A stretch of DNA of 64,000 nt from Arcuatula senhousia. Its lineage: Eukaryota > Mollusca > Bivalvia > Mytilida > Mytilidae. The number at the start of each line of letters is the position of its first letter. Within the stretch, counting starts at the first letter, position 1. The notes under the pieces are model-generated. The model saw only the letters and a program-made list of their open reading frames with translations, was not told the DNA's origin and did no database searches. This document shows, piece after piece, positions 35,411-45,775 of this stretch. The stretch lies in contig OZ020317.1 in NCBI GenBank assembly GCA_963971305.1, forward strand, positions 21,222,001-21,286,000. Direction: 5' to 3'. Both the position numbers and the translations under genes were made by a program.

Positions 35411-35598
35411 AGCATAACAAAATCACAGTTTAAAATGCAAAATCAACCAATCCTGCCTAATGTCTAAACGACCAGACAGAAAACGAAGCTTTAAATTGCC
35501 ATTTCGTTTACGTAAGGGAGATTTTGGTTAGAATTTGACCTTAATTAGTTTCAGTATAAATACAATTGTTCAGTTAACAAAGTACTTGTATATAGTCT

Positions 35599-35616
35599 CT
35601 ATTTGATATTTTTCAG
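35599..35616 (+). other. 3' splice site ahead of the GT31 gene
   Basis: A pyrimidine-rich tract ending tttttcag at 35616 lies 85 bp before the ATG of the next gene, suggesting a 5'-UTR exon begins at 35617 and an upstream non-coding exon exists. Confidence 0.5.
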
Positions 35617-35701
35617 AATTTCCAAATGCAAATGTTAAGCCAATATATACCATCAGCATCAAATTACAGAAGTAATATATAGTTTCACATGCACATTCGT
35701 A

Positions 35702-36700
35702 ATGGCATGTATAGGTCGTATTACTAGGAATAAAGTGCAAATATGTTTACTGTTAATTCCTGTGATTTTATTCTTTCTGCTAAATGTACAAAAAGTAGAA
35801 TGGGTGTCATATTTTCGAAAAGGCGTTAATGGACATTATACGAAAGAAAACATAATACAAAAGGAACATAGCCTTGAGCAAACAAACCAGTTTCTTTTTA
35901 AAAATACTCGGAATGATAATGATTATCGTCCTTTGATGATAATTGGAATATTGAGCAAGGAAACTAACTTTCAAACTCGAAATACTGTACGAAACACGTG
36001 GTTATTGGAGGTATCAAACAGGAACAAAAGTTTACCATTTGAAATCGTCTATAGGTTTATTTTGGATAAGAAAACCAAGGATTTGGCAATAGAAAATGAA
36101 AAACACAACGATTTATATTATTTAAATACTACGAGCCGTGGTTGGGGTGTAGAATTTGGAAAGAAAATATATATTTGGATAAAATATATTCATGAAAAGT
36201 GGCCAAATGCTCTTCTTGGTGTTAAAATGGACGATGATGCTTTTCTTTGTGTGCCACAGATTTTTGAAACTTTGGATAAACTTAAATCCGATGATCTTTA
36301 CTATGGCTGGAAACACGGAGAAGGAAAAAAAGTAAATAAGGAAACTAGACTTGACGAAATGTTTATAGTGCTAGGAAAGAATTTAATCAAGTACATTTCT
36401 AGTAGGAAATATTGTCAAAGCAATTGTCCACCAGGTTCGCTTATTGAGCTAAATTATGGGGGAATAACCCTAGGAAATGTTCTATCAGAATATCCATCAC
36501 TTGATCTTCATTTTGATAACGAAAACATTGTACACACCATTCGTCACAGGTTCGTAAAGTTTGCAGAACCACAATTTTGCACCAAGAAATTACTCTTCCA
36601 TAAAGCTTCAAACAAGAATATGCAAAGTATTCATGCTTACAACATGAAATCACAATCTGAATTTCATGGTAATCGAAACAAAATACCAGAAAAACTGTGA
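35702..36700 (+). CDS. GT31 family beta-1,3-glycosyltransferase (galactosyltransferase-like), type II membrane protein
   Basis: 332 residues. Short basic N-terminus, one membrane anchor at about 12-28 (QICLLLIPVILFFLLNV), then a luminal domain: the family's R-x3-R-x-TW block (RNTVRNTW, 93-100), FxILD-like strand at 119-122, a sequon NTT (142-144), the metal-binding MDDDAFLC box (176-183), YYGW (200-203) and a C-terminal GG-x-TLGNVL element. The usual EDV(Y)xG acidic triad near the end is not obvious; LDLHFDNENIVH stands there, so donor or acceptor preference may differ from classical B3GALT enzymes. It likely transfers a sugar to a glycoprotein or glycolipid in the Golgi. Single coding exon, as in many GT31 genes. 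Polyadenylation signals AATAAA follow at 36714 and 36781. Confidence 0.82.
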   Translation: MACIGRITRNKVQICLLLIPVILFFLLNVQKVEWVSYFRKGVNGHYTKENIIQKEHSLEQTNQFLFKNTRNDNDYRPLMIIGILSKETNFQTRNTVRNTWLLEVSNRNKSLPFEIVYRFILDKKTKDLAIENEKHNDLYYLNTTSRGWGVEFGKKIYIWIKYIHEKWPNALLGVKMDDDAFLCVPQIFETLDKLKSDDLYYGWKHGEGKKVNKETRLDEMFIVLGKNLIKYISSRKYCQSNCPPGSLIELNYGGITLGNVLSEYPSLDLHFDNENIVHTIRHRFVKFAEPQFCTKKLLFHKASNKNMQSIHAYNMKSQSEFHGNRNKIPEKL

Positions 36701-36713
36701 GCTGCTACTCAAA

Positions 36714-36790
36714 AATAAATGTTTGTGTCCTAACAAACTAAATTTATAAAATAGATTTATGACAAGGATTGTGTAAAAGTAATAAATAAA
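36714..36790 (+). terminator. Polyadenylation signals of the GT31 gene
   Basis: AATAAA at 36714-36719 (13 bp after the stop) and twice at 36781-36790. In an AT-rich genome such hexamers arise by chance, but position suits this gene. Confidence 0.4.
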
Positions 36791-36799
36791 ATACATTGA

Positions 36800-38020
36800 C
36801 GGTTTTATGGGAAGTTTGGGATATTCATTGCCATTTATTATTTAAGTTCATGTTTTGCTATCAAAAGGTTCTGAAAAGGTTATACAAATGTAGATATGAG
36901 ATGGGTACACTAAAAATTAGGTTGGACCATAATTATAGAAACAGGAACTCATTTTATAGTACCACATCGATCTTTGACCAATATTATTGTTCTTCATCTG
37001 AAAAAAACAAAAACTGTTATGTCATTTATTTTATGATCAATTTTATGATGTTTCCAAAAATTAATTTTTTATGATTATATTTTAATTACTGCATAATTGT
37101 GTTAAATAAACATTATATCAAACTACAACTTTTCTCCAATATTTTACCCCTCAAACCTCGTTTTGCAACGCATCACTGATTTCAAAATCTCTATGGAAAA
37201 AATCCTATACAAAGGCTTTTGACTTTCTGGGCATGTGCAAACATTTGGATACACAAAAATGGCCGCATACATATGACTGTACTTTAAGTGTCTGAATTGA
37301 AGGAAAAACTAGAAACTTATACATCACAAATACAAATTCAATGCTTTCTTTACTTATCGTATTTAAATTATTTAAGTTTTGCAACCGCAGAGATGTTTAA
37401 ATGTCCAATTTTACAGATTTTTGTGTAAGTTATTTAGTGTGAGGTAATACTTTTCTGTCACATTGAAAGTTCGGGAAAGATTCATAGGGTTTACGAAAAG
37501 GATAGAAATGATACAATAACATAGGAAACAATTGAAATTCATCATTTGCAACTTCATGAAGAAGATCACAAGTTAACGGCCTTTACGGGAAGTACTGCAA
37601 TTGTGACTGGAAATGCCATTCAAACTAAGAACTTGAATAAAATGATTTCAAAACTTTTTATAATAATGTTTTAGAATGTGGAAAATAGTTCCAAACATGT
37701 TCATTTATAGAAAAACATACTAAAATAAATTGGGCAATTAAAAAAATGTAATTAAACATTTGCAAAAAAGAGAAATGAATTTTGACTGCCGATTTTGAAC
37801 CAGAGGAGTCATAAGCCTTTTGCAAAGTCATATGATTCAACTTGGGAAGTACTACCATTAAAGGGACCCACACCCATTACAATAATTGATTCAGAGATTT
37901 TGAATCTTCCGCTGGATGGCAATAATGACATTCCAATATATGCATTTAAAAATTATAACAATTCCAATATTTACCTTTACAAGATAGAAACACTGTTTAG
38001 GTTATTGCCAAAGAAGCTGC
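36800..38020. other. Unassigned intergenic stretch
   Basis: Two ORFs (36796-37074 and the first part of 37795-38115) have no recognisable motif. I see no gene. Confidence 0.4.
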
Positions 38021-38210
38021 AGCACCAAAGGGATATTAAAGTATCACAAGTCCCAAAGGCCAATGACAAATCTCCTGGACAAAAACGAGAACACCGCAAA
38101 AAATACAAAACATAATACACAAAAACTACGATATCAATAACACGATCCCAGGACGTAACGAGAGTGAACTTACTTGCTCCGTAAGACTTAGCAATTCCTG
38201 CTTGATATAC
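38021..38210 (-). repeat. Diverged Penelope-like 3'-tail fragment
   Basis: Retains the tail's order: accaaagggatatt, gtcccaaaggc--tgacaaa, aacgagagtgaactta, ttgctccg-aagacttagcaattcctgc. It is more diverged than the others, indicating an older copy. It accounts for the second half of the 106-codon ORF 37795-38115, which is therefore unlikely to be a gene. Confidence 0.55.
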
Positions 38211-38460
38211 AACACCTATTTATCAATGAGCTCATGATGTTTTAATTAAGATGAGTGAAGACAGCAAACGATAGTGACGGTCGTATTAATAGGTGACTTG
38301 ATAAAAACATAAGGTTCAGTTTGTGCTCAATAGTCTAAATTGTTTGACTGTAATACTAAAATACTAAAGCTATCAAAAATAAGATACTAGTAAAACCACC
38401 CAAAACAATGTATATTATCATAATGCACAATGTACATCGCTCGTTATACAACCTTTTTTT

Positions 38461-38476
38461 ATATTTTTAATTTCAG
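38461..38476 (+). other. 3' splice site ahead of the STELLO-like gene
   Basis: atatttttaatttcag at 38461-38476 is a good acceptor 125 bp before the first in-frame ATG, implying a 5'-UTR intron as for the neighbouring GT31 gene. Confidence 0.5.
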
Positions 38477-38601
38477 AACTTTACGTTTGCTTTTTGTATC
38501 ACCAACATATCTGATGAAATAAAGATCTTCTTTACAAGAAAAAGTACGTGCCATTGTATGAAGAATTCATTCTTAACGAATTTCTTTTTTTAAAAGTTGC
38601 A

Positions 38602-39951
38602 ATGCGACCTCGGATAAGAGACATATTACAACTGTGTTTGATTTTGTTTTTGGTGCTTTACATTTCTCTGCAACAGTTCAAAGAAGTAAGGACAAAGATT
38701 TCAAGTACAGCAAAATCGGAACTTTTACTATATGTAGATCAGATCAATTCAAATGCTAAAGATAGAACTCAGGTTGAAAAACATCAATCAGAATCAAAGC
38801 ATCCATCTATCACTGGAGTAAGTGGTAATCTGTTCAGTGGTATCAAAACAAGAGAGTTACCAAATATTAAAGGTATTACAGCACAATGTTTTTATGACGA
38901 TTTTCGCAATTGTACACAATGGGCTGTTGTAACAACAATTCATATTCCCTCGGATTCAATTTCTTTTATTACATCACTACCGGATTGGTGTATGGTAGTT
39001 GTTGCAGATATTGGAACACCGAGTGAGGAGACATATTTCTCAATTCTAAAAGATTATGACCTTAAAAATGTTAAGTATCTATCTGTTGAAGAACAAGATT
39101 ATCTATATCCACAACTTTCAAATTCTATACCGTTGAGGCATTTCGGCAGGAAAAATATCGGATACATATACGCAATGCATCACAAAGCTGAGATGATATG
39201 GGATTTTGACGATGACAACAAAGGAATGATTGATCTTCACGAAGTTAAAACATCAAATAAGTGCATGGCAGCATCTGTACTGATGAAAAGTAATTTGACA
39301 AACCCATATCCCTATTTCAGTCCATCAACAGATTCGTCAGTTCCAATATGGCCTCGGGGGTTTCCTTTGAATTTGATAAAGGATAACAATACCATTCCTC
39401 GTGTCGAGTTTACAGATATTTCTCAAAATTATCCGATTGGTGTAATTCAATCGTTAGCAAACGGAGAAGCTGACGTTGATGCCATATTTCGTTTGACGCG
39501 AGTATCCCCCTTCGTTTTTCCCGTTGATAGAGGGCATTGTCTTGTACTTCCTAAAGGGACGTTTGCACCATTTAATGCTCAAGCGACAATGTGGTTTAAG
39601 TCAGCATTTCAGTATATGCCTCTACCAATCAGTGTTCCAGGGCGTGTCAGTGATATATGGAGAAGCTACATATCGGAGTATTTCTTCACAAAAGAAAACT
39701 TGAGAGTTATTTTTACACGTCCTTTTATCTCTCATTCTAGAAATGCTCATAATATTTTAGGCGATTTCAATGCAGAATTGCAGTTATATGAAAGAAGTCA
39801 TGCCCTTGTCGATGTCTTGTCGTCCGTGTTAACAGTAAAAAGCCAAGATGAACTATATGATGAACTTTTCAAAAGAGAATTTCTAGAGTTAAATGATGCA
39901 GAATTCATAAGAGCTTGGCTAAATACCTATGCTGCTTGTTCAATAAAATAG
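38602..39951 (+). CDS. STELLO / DUF288-like glycosyltransferase, type II membrane protein
   Basis: 449 residues from the first in-frame ATG (38602); the frame is open further up only to a stop at 38515 with no ATG. Basic MRPRIRD start, a membrane anchor at about 7-23 (DILQLCLILFLVLYISL), a low-complexity stem, then the DUF288 core: WAVVTTIHIP (107-116), LPDWCMVVVADIGTP (126-140), YLSVEEQ (159-165), HFGRKNIGYIYAM (180-192) and the acidic WDFDDDN metal motif (200-206), with GRVSDIWRSY (347-356) late in the domain. In plants STELLO proteins act in the Golgi on cellulose synthase assembly; the substrate of animal homologues is not established to my knowledge. Golgi location is inferred from topology. 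Intact, with no frameshift. It lies 1.9 kb downstream of the GT31 gene on the same strand. Confidence 0.85.
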   Translation: MRPRIRDILQLCLILFLVLYISLQQFKEVRTKISSTAKSELLLYVDQINSNAKDRTQVEKHQSESKHPSITGVSGNLFSGIKTRELPNIKGITAQCFYDDFRNCTQWAVVTTIHIPSDSISFITSLPDWCMVVVADIGTPSEETYFSILKDYDLKNVKYLSVEEQDYLYPQLSNSIPLRHFGRKNIGYIYAMHHKAEMIWDFDDDNKGMIDLHEVKTSNKCMAASVLMKSNLTNPYPYFSPSTDSSVPIWPRGFPLNLIKDNNTIPRVEFTDISQNYPIGVIQSLANGEADVDAIFRLTRVSPFVFPVDRGHCLVLPKGTFAPFNAQATMWFKSAFQYMPLPISVPGRVSDIWRSYISEYFFTKENLRVIFTRPFISHSRNAHNILGDFNAELQLYERSHALVDVLSSVLTVKSQDELYDELFKREFLELNDAEFIRAWLNTYAACSIK

Positions 39952-39954
39952 TTT

Positions 39955-40540
39955 CGAAATTTCTCAATTTGTTTTGACAATACTTTGTAAAAAGATTGAA
40001 TTGCGATAAGAACCTTACCATCGCTCACTGAACTAAAAGTGCAATCTCTTTACAGTTCCAGTTCCCGTCCCACGGTCCGTACACTAATCGCTGCACAAAG
40101 CTTTCCGGACTTTTTTATGACCTTTTGTGACCCCACTGTGAGCTTCAGTGTGGAGGATGGCAGCTTTGTGATGATAAGTGTTCATGGGATTCTGGTGGCT
40201 TTGAATATATTCCCATCTTTCGTCCTTTTTAATGGGATTTAAACTTCATTCTGATTTTAGTGGTTGTCACGGGAGTAAAAACTCGAAGGGTGTATATTTC
40301 ATGACAGCAGCATCTATAAATATGTACATAGAAAGCGGTCTTTCAAATGATGTTTCCAGGACAAGTTTTCCAAATTTGCCAATTTGCCTATGACAGTTTC
40401 TTTGACCTATAAAAATGCCCTCCATTGGAAGTAAAATAATTTTTCCTTAGAGTCAGCATTTCGAGTAAACAGTCGGTAGGTTAAATCATGGTGGTACGAG
40501 AGTTCCAAGCATCTCTGTACTCTTTTGGTGCTATCTTTAT
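39955..40540. other. Unassigned intergenic stretch
   Basis: A slightly GC-richer patch at 40060-40240 contains a 67-codon ORF with no known motif on either strand; it could be a relic repeat. No gene is called. Confidence 0.35.
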
Positions 40541-40542
40541 GA

Positions 40543-40868
40543 TGAAGAAGCAAAGGTGTACCAAAGGGGTAATCAGTATCATAAAATCGTCAGGGCAAAG
40601 ACAAAACCGGCAGACATAAAATCATTACAACAAAACAAACCACATAACAACATAAAACACACACACATAACAACAAAACCGCATTAAGCAACGCAACGTG
40701 AACTCAAGTCGAAACGAGAGTGAACTCAGGTGCTCCGGAAGAGTAAGCAGTTCCTGCTTGCTATAGCACACCCGTCACGTCGCCAGTCGCCAAAGATCGA
40801 TTTAGTGTTGGTCAAATCCGGAAAGGATGACAATACAAAACTCTATGTCAAACCAACATCTGTGCTCA
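40543..40868 (-). pseudogene. Penelope-like family I C-terminal scrap and tail
   Basis: Minus strand: tail from gaagcaaaggtgtacca through tgctccggaagagtaagc-gttcctgc, then codons for the RT end (SSF-DLTNTKS-like and MS-DVGLT). It stops at about 40868, head-to-head with a plus-strand RT copy of another subfamily. Confidence 0.72.
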
Positions 40869-42140
40869 TCTGAGGTATGTTTTTGTTCCTGTGGATAAAG
40901 CAGCTAACAATGTTGTTGTGATATGACGGATGTATTACCTTGACGTTTTAAACCATGAAATTACAGGCCAATGCAACTTAATTCATTCCCTATGTACTGG
41001 ATACCTAAATAACGAAACAAAAAACATTTAAATCCGGTTTTATTTATTTCTGCTTCTAGTAAGTGTTCTCTGACCAATATTTCTCAAGTTCTCTTTCTTA
41101 CTTTAACAACAATGAAAGGTTTTACCATTCTATACTGTAACAATTTTTTTTTGAAAATTGTGGCGTATAAATCATTATTGGAGTGTCAAAAATTCTCTTG
41201 ATGTTTTGGACAAACTTCGAGCATTTGAAAATAGTTGGCACCTATGATTTTTCTACTTTGTATACACATCTTCCTAATAAGCTAATTAAAAAGGAATTTG
41301 AATATTTAGTTGAATGGAGCTTTGATCAATCTAAAAGTGATTACATCTGTTCTTAAGTTTCGGGAGTATTGAGTAAATCGTTTTTCAGTAACGAGACCCA
41401 TAAAGGTTATATTAATTAGACTGACGTTGAAATGATTACTGCACTTAATTTCCTTTTAGATAATATTTACGTACGTTTTGGAAAACAAATATATAAGTTA
41501 TTGGTATTCCCATAGAAACCAATTGCGCCTCACTTATAGCAGATCTTTTTTTTTATATTGTTATGAATCACAATTTATGGCCAAACTACAAAAAGACACA
41601 AACAAACACCACCTTATTGACATTTAAAACAATACTTATAGGTACTTAGACGACAGCCTTGTGCTTAACAACCACAATTTCTCAAACTTTATAAATGATA
41701 TATATCATTAAGAATTAACCCTTGGTAAATCTAACTCGACCGGCAATAAATGTCCACTTTTGGATTTGGATTTAAGCATTGTCAATGGAAAATTTCACAC
41801 TTAAGTATATGATAAACGTGAGGACATTTCTTTCCAAATTGTAGACCCTTTTCTTGAAGGTGAAGTACCTCTTGCTCCCTCTTACGGAGTGTACATTTCT
41901 CAGTTAGTCAGATATGCTCGGATTTGCAGTGGTGTTTCTGATTTTAATGTCAAAACCGTTTCATTACAGAAAAAACTACTAAAACAAGGTTATCGATACC
42001 ACAAATAAGTCCAATCTTTTACTAAATTCGTTTATAAATATGAAAACATTAACTGTACACGACGTTTTTTTTATTGTAAAAGGTATATCAAATCCCGAAT
42101 TATATGTTCAATATTCAAAAACAAGCCTCTTGACATGGTA
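40869..42140 (+). pseudogene. Degraded Penelope-like RT (family III)
   Basis: Plus-strand pieces in shifting frames: RYVFVPVDKAANNVVV, YWIPK with a broken follow-up, YDFSTLYTHLPNKLIK (motif A Asp kept), LLDNIYVRFGKQIYK, TNCASLIADLF, RYLDDSLVLNN (active site YLDD, not YIDD), LLDLDLSIVNGKF, VYDKREDISFQIV, LAPSYGVYISQLVRYARICS and LLKQGYRYHK. Many stops and frameshifts. YLDD and the motif wording set it apart from families I and II. This is the most decayed large copy in the window. Confidence 0.78.
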
Positions 42141-42737
42141 ATTTGGCTTAAAAACCTATTAAAAAATGGAAGTTCTAGTAAAATCTTTAAATTTGGTGGG
42201 TGTTTTTTTGTAGAAACTTTGATAATTTGATAGTATAAACTCTAAATCTTTAATCTTTACCTTTTGACTATTGTATTGTTTTTAAGCATTACAGCGATCA
42301 AATATGTCGGTTTTGTGTGATGATATAATAATGGTACTCAAACATTAGTTGTTTGAAGTGTTATGTTGGATTTAAAATCGATATGTTTAATTATTTTACA
42401 TCAGTCGATAAATGCTTCTTACCTAGCTGTCAGTAACTGCGAATGTTCTCAAGAGTTCCTTTACGTCTCGTTGTTCTCGTATAGTACTCTTGTCTCAGGT
42501 TCTCTCTTGGTGAATTGAACTTTTATTTTGATTTTTTAAGTGTGTTAATTATATTTGTACTTTGTACAATATTAACAAAAAGGGGGCGGTTGGGCCAATA
42601 AAAATAGTTTAACCCCGCACCATTTCATAAGTGCCTATCCTAAGCCAGGAATCATTGTAAAAGCTTTTGTTTGTACCTGTCAACTATCTGGGGTTTTTTG
42701 TTCTATGTCCAGAAATGGGTCTTTCGTTGATAAGAAG
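42141..42737. other. Unassigned intergenic stretch
   Basis: No coding or bounded repeat recognised; ends at the terminal agcagaggtacca word of the next element. Confidence 0.4.
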
Positions 42738-45480
42738 CAGAGGTACCAAAGGGGTATCCGAATGTCAAAAGTCCGAAAGGGCAGAGACAAAACCAGTAAA
42801 CACCAACAAGAACGGGACAAAAACAGACAACATGTAAAACATGGAAACACAAACTAACTGAATATCAATCAACAACGCGAACTGAAGTCAAAACAAGAGT
42901 GAACTCAGGTGCTCCGGAAGAGTTAGCAGTTCCTGCTTGCTATAGCACACCCGTTGCGTTGCCAATAGTCCATTCAGCGTGTCAAATCCGGTAAAAGAAG
43001 ACAAAAGAAAAACCTATGACAAACCAACGTCTGCACTCATCTGAGAGATCGAAATCCCATATTTGTCTATAAGTGCATCATGTCTTCCGCAAAATTTTTT
43101 GAGTGAAGACAGCAACTGAGGAGCAACATTACCCTGTGTGAGCAATTTTTGAGTCAGACGTGTCGCTCTGCAAAGGAAATCGATGTAAGTCCCGCACGCT
43201 CAGGAGTAACGAATCAATTGAGATACATAAACTCCATAAACTGGAGCGGATGGAATGTTGCTACACAAGAAGGGAAAGTTGACGATTGGAAAGTTGAAGT
43301 CATCACGTTTGTCATAGGGCCTTGTTGAAAGTCTTCCTTGAGATTCAATTTTGAGATGTAGATCTAAATATGAACCAGACTTCCTAGAATCCGTTTTGTC
43401 CTTTAAGCTCACCAAATCGAGAATTGTTTAGTGAAAGGACATAATCAATATAACGGAACTTGAGGTTGAAAGAGAGAGCTAGTCTACGGTCTTTTTTGTC
43501 TAAAAGAGGTTGTAAGAAGTCTGCTTTATATGACTGAAGAAACAAATCAGCACGCAAAGGTGCACAATTAGTGCCCATTGGAATCCCTATTAATTGCTGA
43601 AAAACACGTCCACCAAACTTAACAAATATGTTGTCAATAACAAAGTTGAGCATGTTGATTTATTTGGTCTTGTGTAAATTTGTTCTTTTTCTTAGACTCA
43701 TTGATGACAAAGTAAGTCTTGGTATAATCGACTACTAGATATTTGTACCTGCGTTTTCCATTCTTATTGAAAAAGCTGCGTTTAATCAGCTGTGTCAATC
43801 GCGATTTCAGTTGTGCATGTGGAATAGAAGTGTAAAGTGTGAAGAAATCGCATGTTTTGATGCTATTACAAGATAAAACTGATTTAGAGTTAAGAATCTC
43901 CATCAGTTCTTTCGAATTCTTCAGGATCCACATTTGATTGACACCAATTCTAGAATAACAACAATCGTAATATTTCTAAAAGCCGGATTTTATTGCCGTA
44001 AGTATTGAAGTCAACAGAACTGAAAGAGGCTTAGTTGTACATTTGGATGACCCTGCAATGAAGCGCTGTTTGTTTGGATTTTTATGTAATTTAGGAATCC
44101 AATACAGGGATGGAATGTCATCATTATTGCCACCAACAGAAAGGCCGAAAGAGGAAATGACAGATTTGTGATTGTTAATGATTTCCTCCTTAGACAGTGT
44201 TGTAGCCGTGTATGTGGTGCTATTGCTGGTACAACAAATCCCCAATTCAGCTGTCAAACAGTCAATATAGTGTTTCTTGCACACAAAAATGATCTTATTT
44301 GGTGCTTTGTCTGCAGGAACAATAACATATTTGTCATGTAAGGTGGACAATGTTTTGGCAACATCAGCATTGCTTTAGTTGCCGTAGTGCTCATTGAGTC
44401 TTTTAAAGAATTGATTCTTTTCAAAACCAATGACCTCACATCTTTTACCCATTCTAACAAAACGTCACATTCTTTCTCCTGTTCTTTTTTGGCCCATTTT
44501 CTGACATAGTCCTCAACTGAATCCATAATTGTTTTGAAATTATAGCTCCAGTTGATTCGTCTTGGCTAACGGTATTTAAGTCCTTTAGCCAAAACATCGA
44601 GAAGTAAGTCATTTTCCACGATGTTTAGGTCACCAGTGATAACGTGGCCCGTGGGACTATATTTGAATGGGGACTTTTCACAGGTACAGTCTGGAGGTTT
44701 TGCTTTAAGGTCATTGATTTGAAAATCCCGCATCACTTTTTTATAGTTGAAAACCTTAGGCGCAACGGTGGAAGTGTAGGAATAAGAGATAATGGGAATG
44801 CTTTTATCATTGAAGTAAGGAGGAATATGTTCCGTAACAGATTTGTGGTGTAAAATATTTCCTAAATTAATAGCATCTAACCCCTTGTTTAAAAATGGAA
44901 GTGAAAGAAAGGAACGATTGTCTTTACTGTTTTCGTGTGGAACTTCAACAGGTTTGTATAAGTGGTTGTAACCGATATCAAGAACGATAGCAGTGAGCCT
45001 ATAAATGTTAGACTTAGGGTAAGTGACATTCCTTGTACAAAGTATTGAGTTAAGAAAGGGGAATAGAGTACAGTTTAGTTCGATTGTGATGAATCCCTAT
45101 AGGTTTTTGGACAAACGGAAGCAATCCACTAATTGATACATCGCAAAGCTTTGGTGCGTTGTATTTCCGATGTCCATGACTGCGATTCTGTCTCTCCGTT
45201 TTTTCAAAGAGATTCATCACATTAACATCACTGCATCTAGGGTTAGATAAATTTCCTATACTTCCAATGTTGTCGTTGCAGCCATAAGATAGTGCGGTTC
45301 CCAGTCGTCGAATCCAGAATTTTTCTCTCTCTTTACGGAAAGGTGTACTTAAAGTGGGATTATTTGTAGGATGCTATTTTTTTTTCAAAATGCGGACTTT
45401 TAAAGACAAAATGGAATGATCAGGTTGGTTAAAATGCTGGTAAACGAGGTATTTGTTTGAATCATATGTATTGTATTGTT
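42738..45480 (-). pseudogene. Longest Penelope-like family I copy, with N-terminal GIY-YIG-like nuclease remnant
   Basis: Minus sense, 5' to 3': VYQHFNQPDHSIL (about 45414-45440) and REKFWIRRLGTALSYGCND (45280-45333), resembling the H-x4-H and REx-W-x4-LGT ends of Penelope GIY-YIG nucleases; then CTC-EKSPFKYSPTGHV and GDLNIVEND (44620-44695), VEDYVRKWAKKE, the RT core (PADKAPNKIIFVCK, YWIPKLHKNP, DFFTLYTSIP, GIPMGTNCAP) and C-terminus, then the tail to 42738. Nuclease upstream of RT is the permuted order known for Naiad-type Penelope-like elements. Lesions: several frameshifts and stops, motif C is YIDY (second catalytic Asp lost), about 35 bp deleted after NNSRFG, and an Arg-to-stop in IRYS-ACG. 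The GIY-YIG start motifs themselves are missing. Not functional. Confidence 0.75.
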
Positions 45481-45775
45481 AGTCTTGGGCAATTGCAAGA
45501 TAGCGAGAAGTGACCTCTGGTCATGTTGAAGACTGCTGACTGTTTTCCATTGTGATTTTTTTTAATTGCCGTTTCTTTCATGTTGGTTGTGTCGCATACA
45601 CTTTTTCCAAATCTCTTTATCGTTTACAAATACAAAATTTTGTTAATTATAATATACTTGTTTTAAAAAGGTATTGCCACGGCAACCCTGGGTGACATTA
45701 GGACTTATTATATTGCTTTAATTTGCACATATTTCTTACGACTTAATCAGTTTTCCTCTTGTAACTTAATTCTTT
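45481..45775. other. Unassigned spacer
   Basis: About 300 bp between the Penelope-like copy and the satellite array; no recognisable feature. Confidence 0.4.

Noticed and set aside
37795..38115. 106-codon plus-strand ORF
   Set aside because: Its second half is antisense to a diverged retroelement tail and the rest has no motif.
38548..38601. Upstream GTG start for the STELLO-like protein
   Set aside because: A nuclear gene should start at ATG; the first in-frame ATG (38602) gives a normal type II N-terminus.
40039..40242. 67-codon ORF in a GC-richer patch
   Set aside because: No recognisable motif in any frame; may be a relic repeat.
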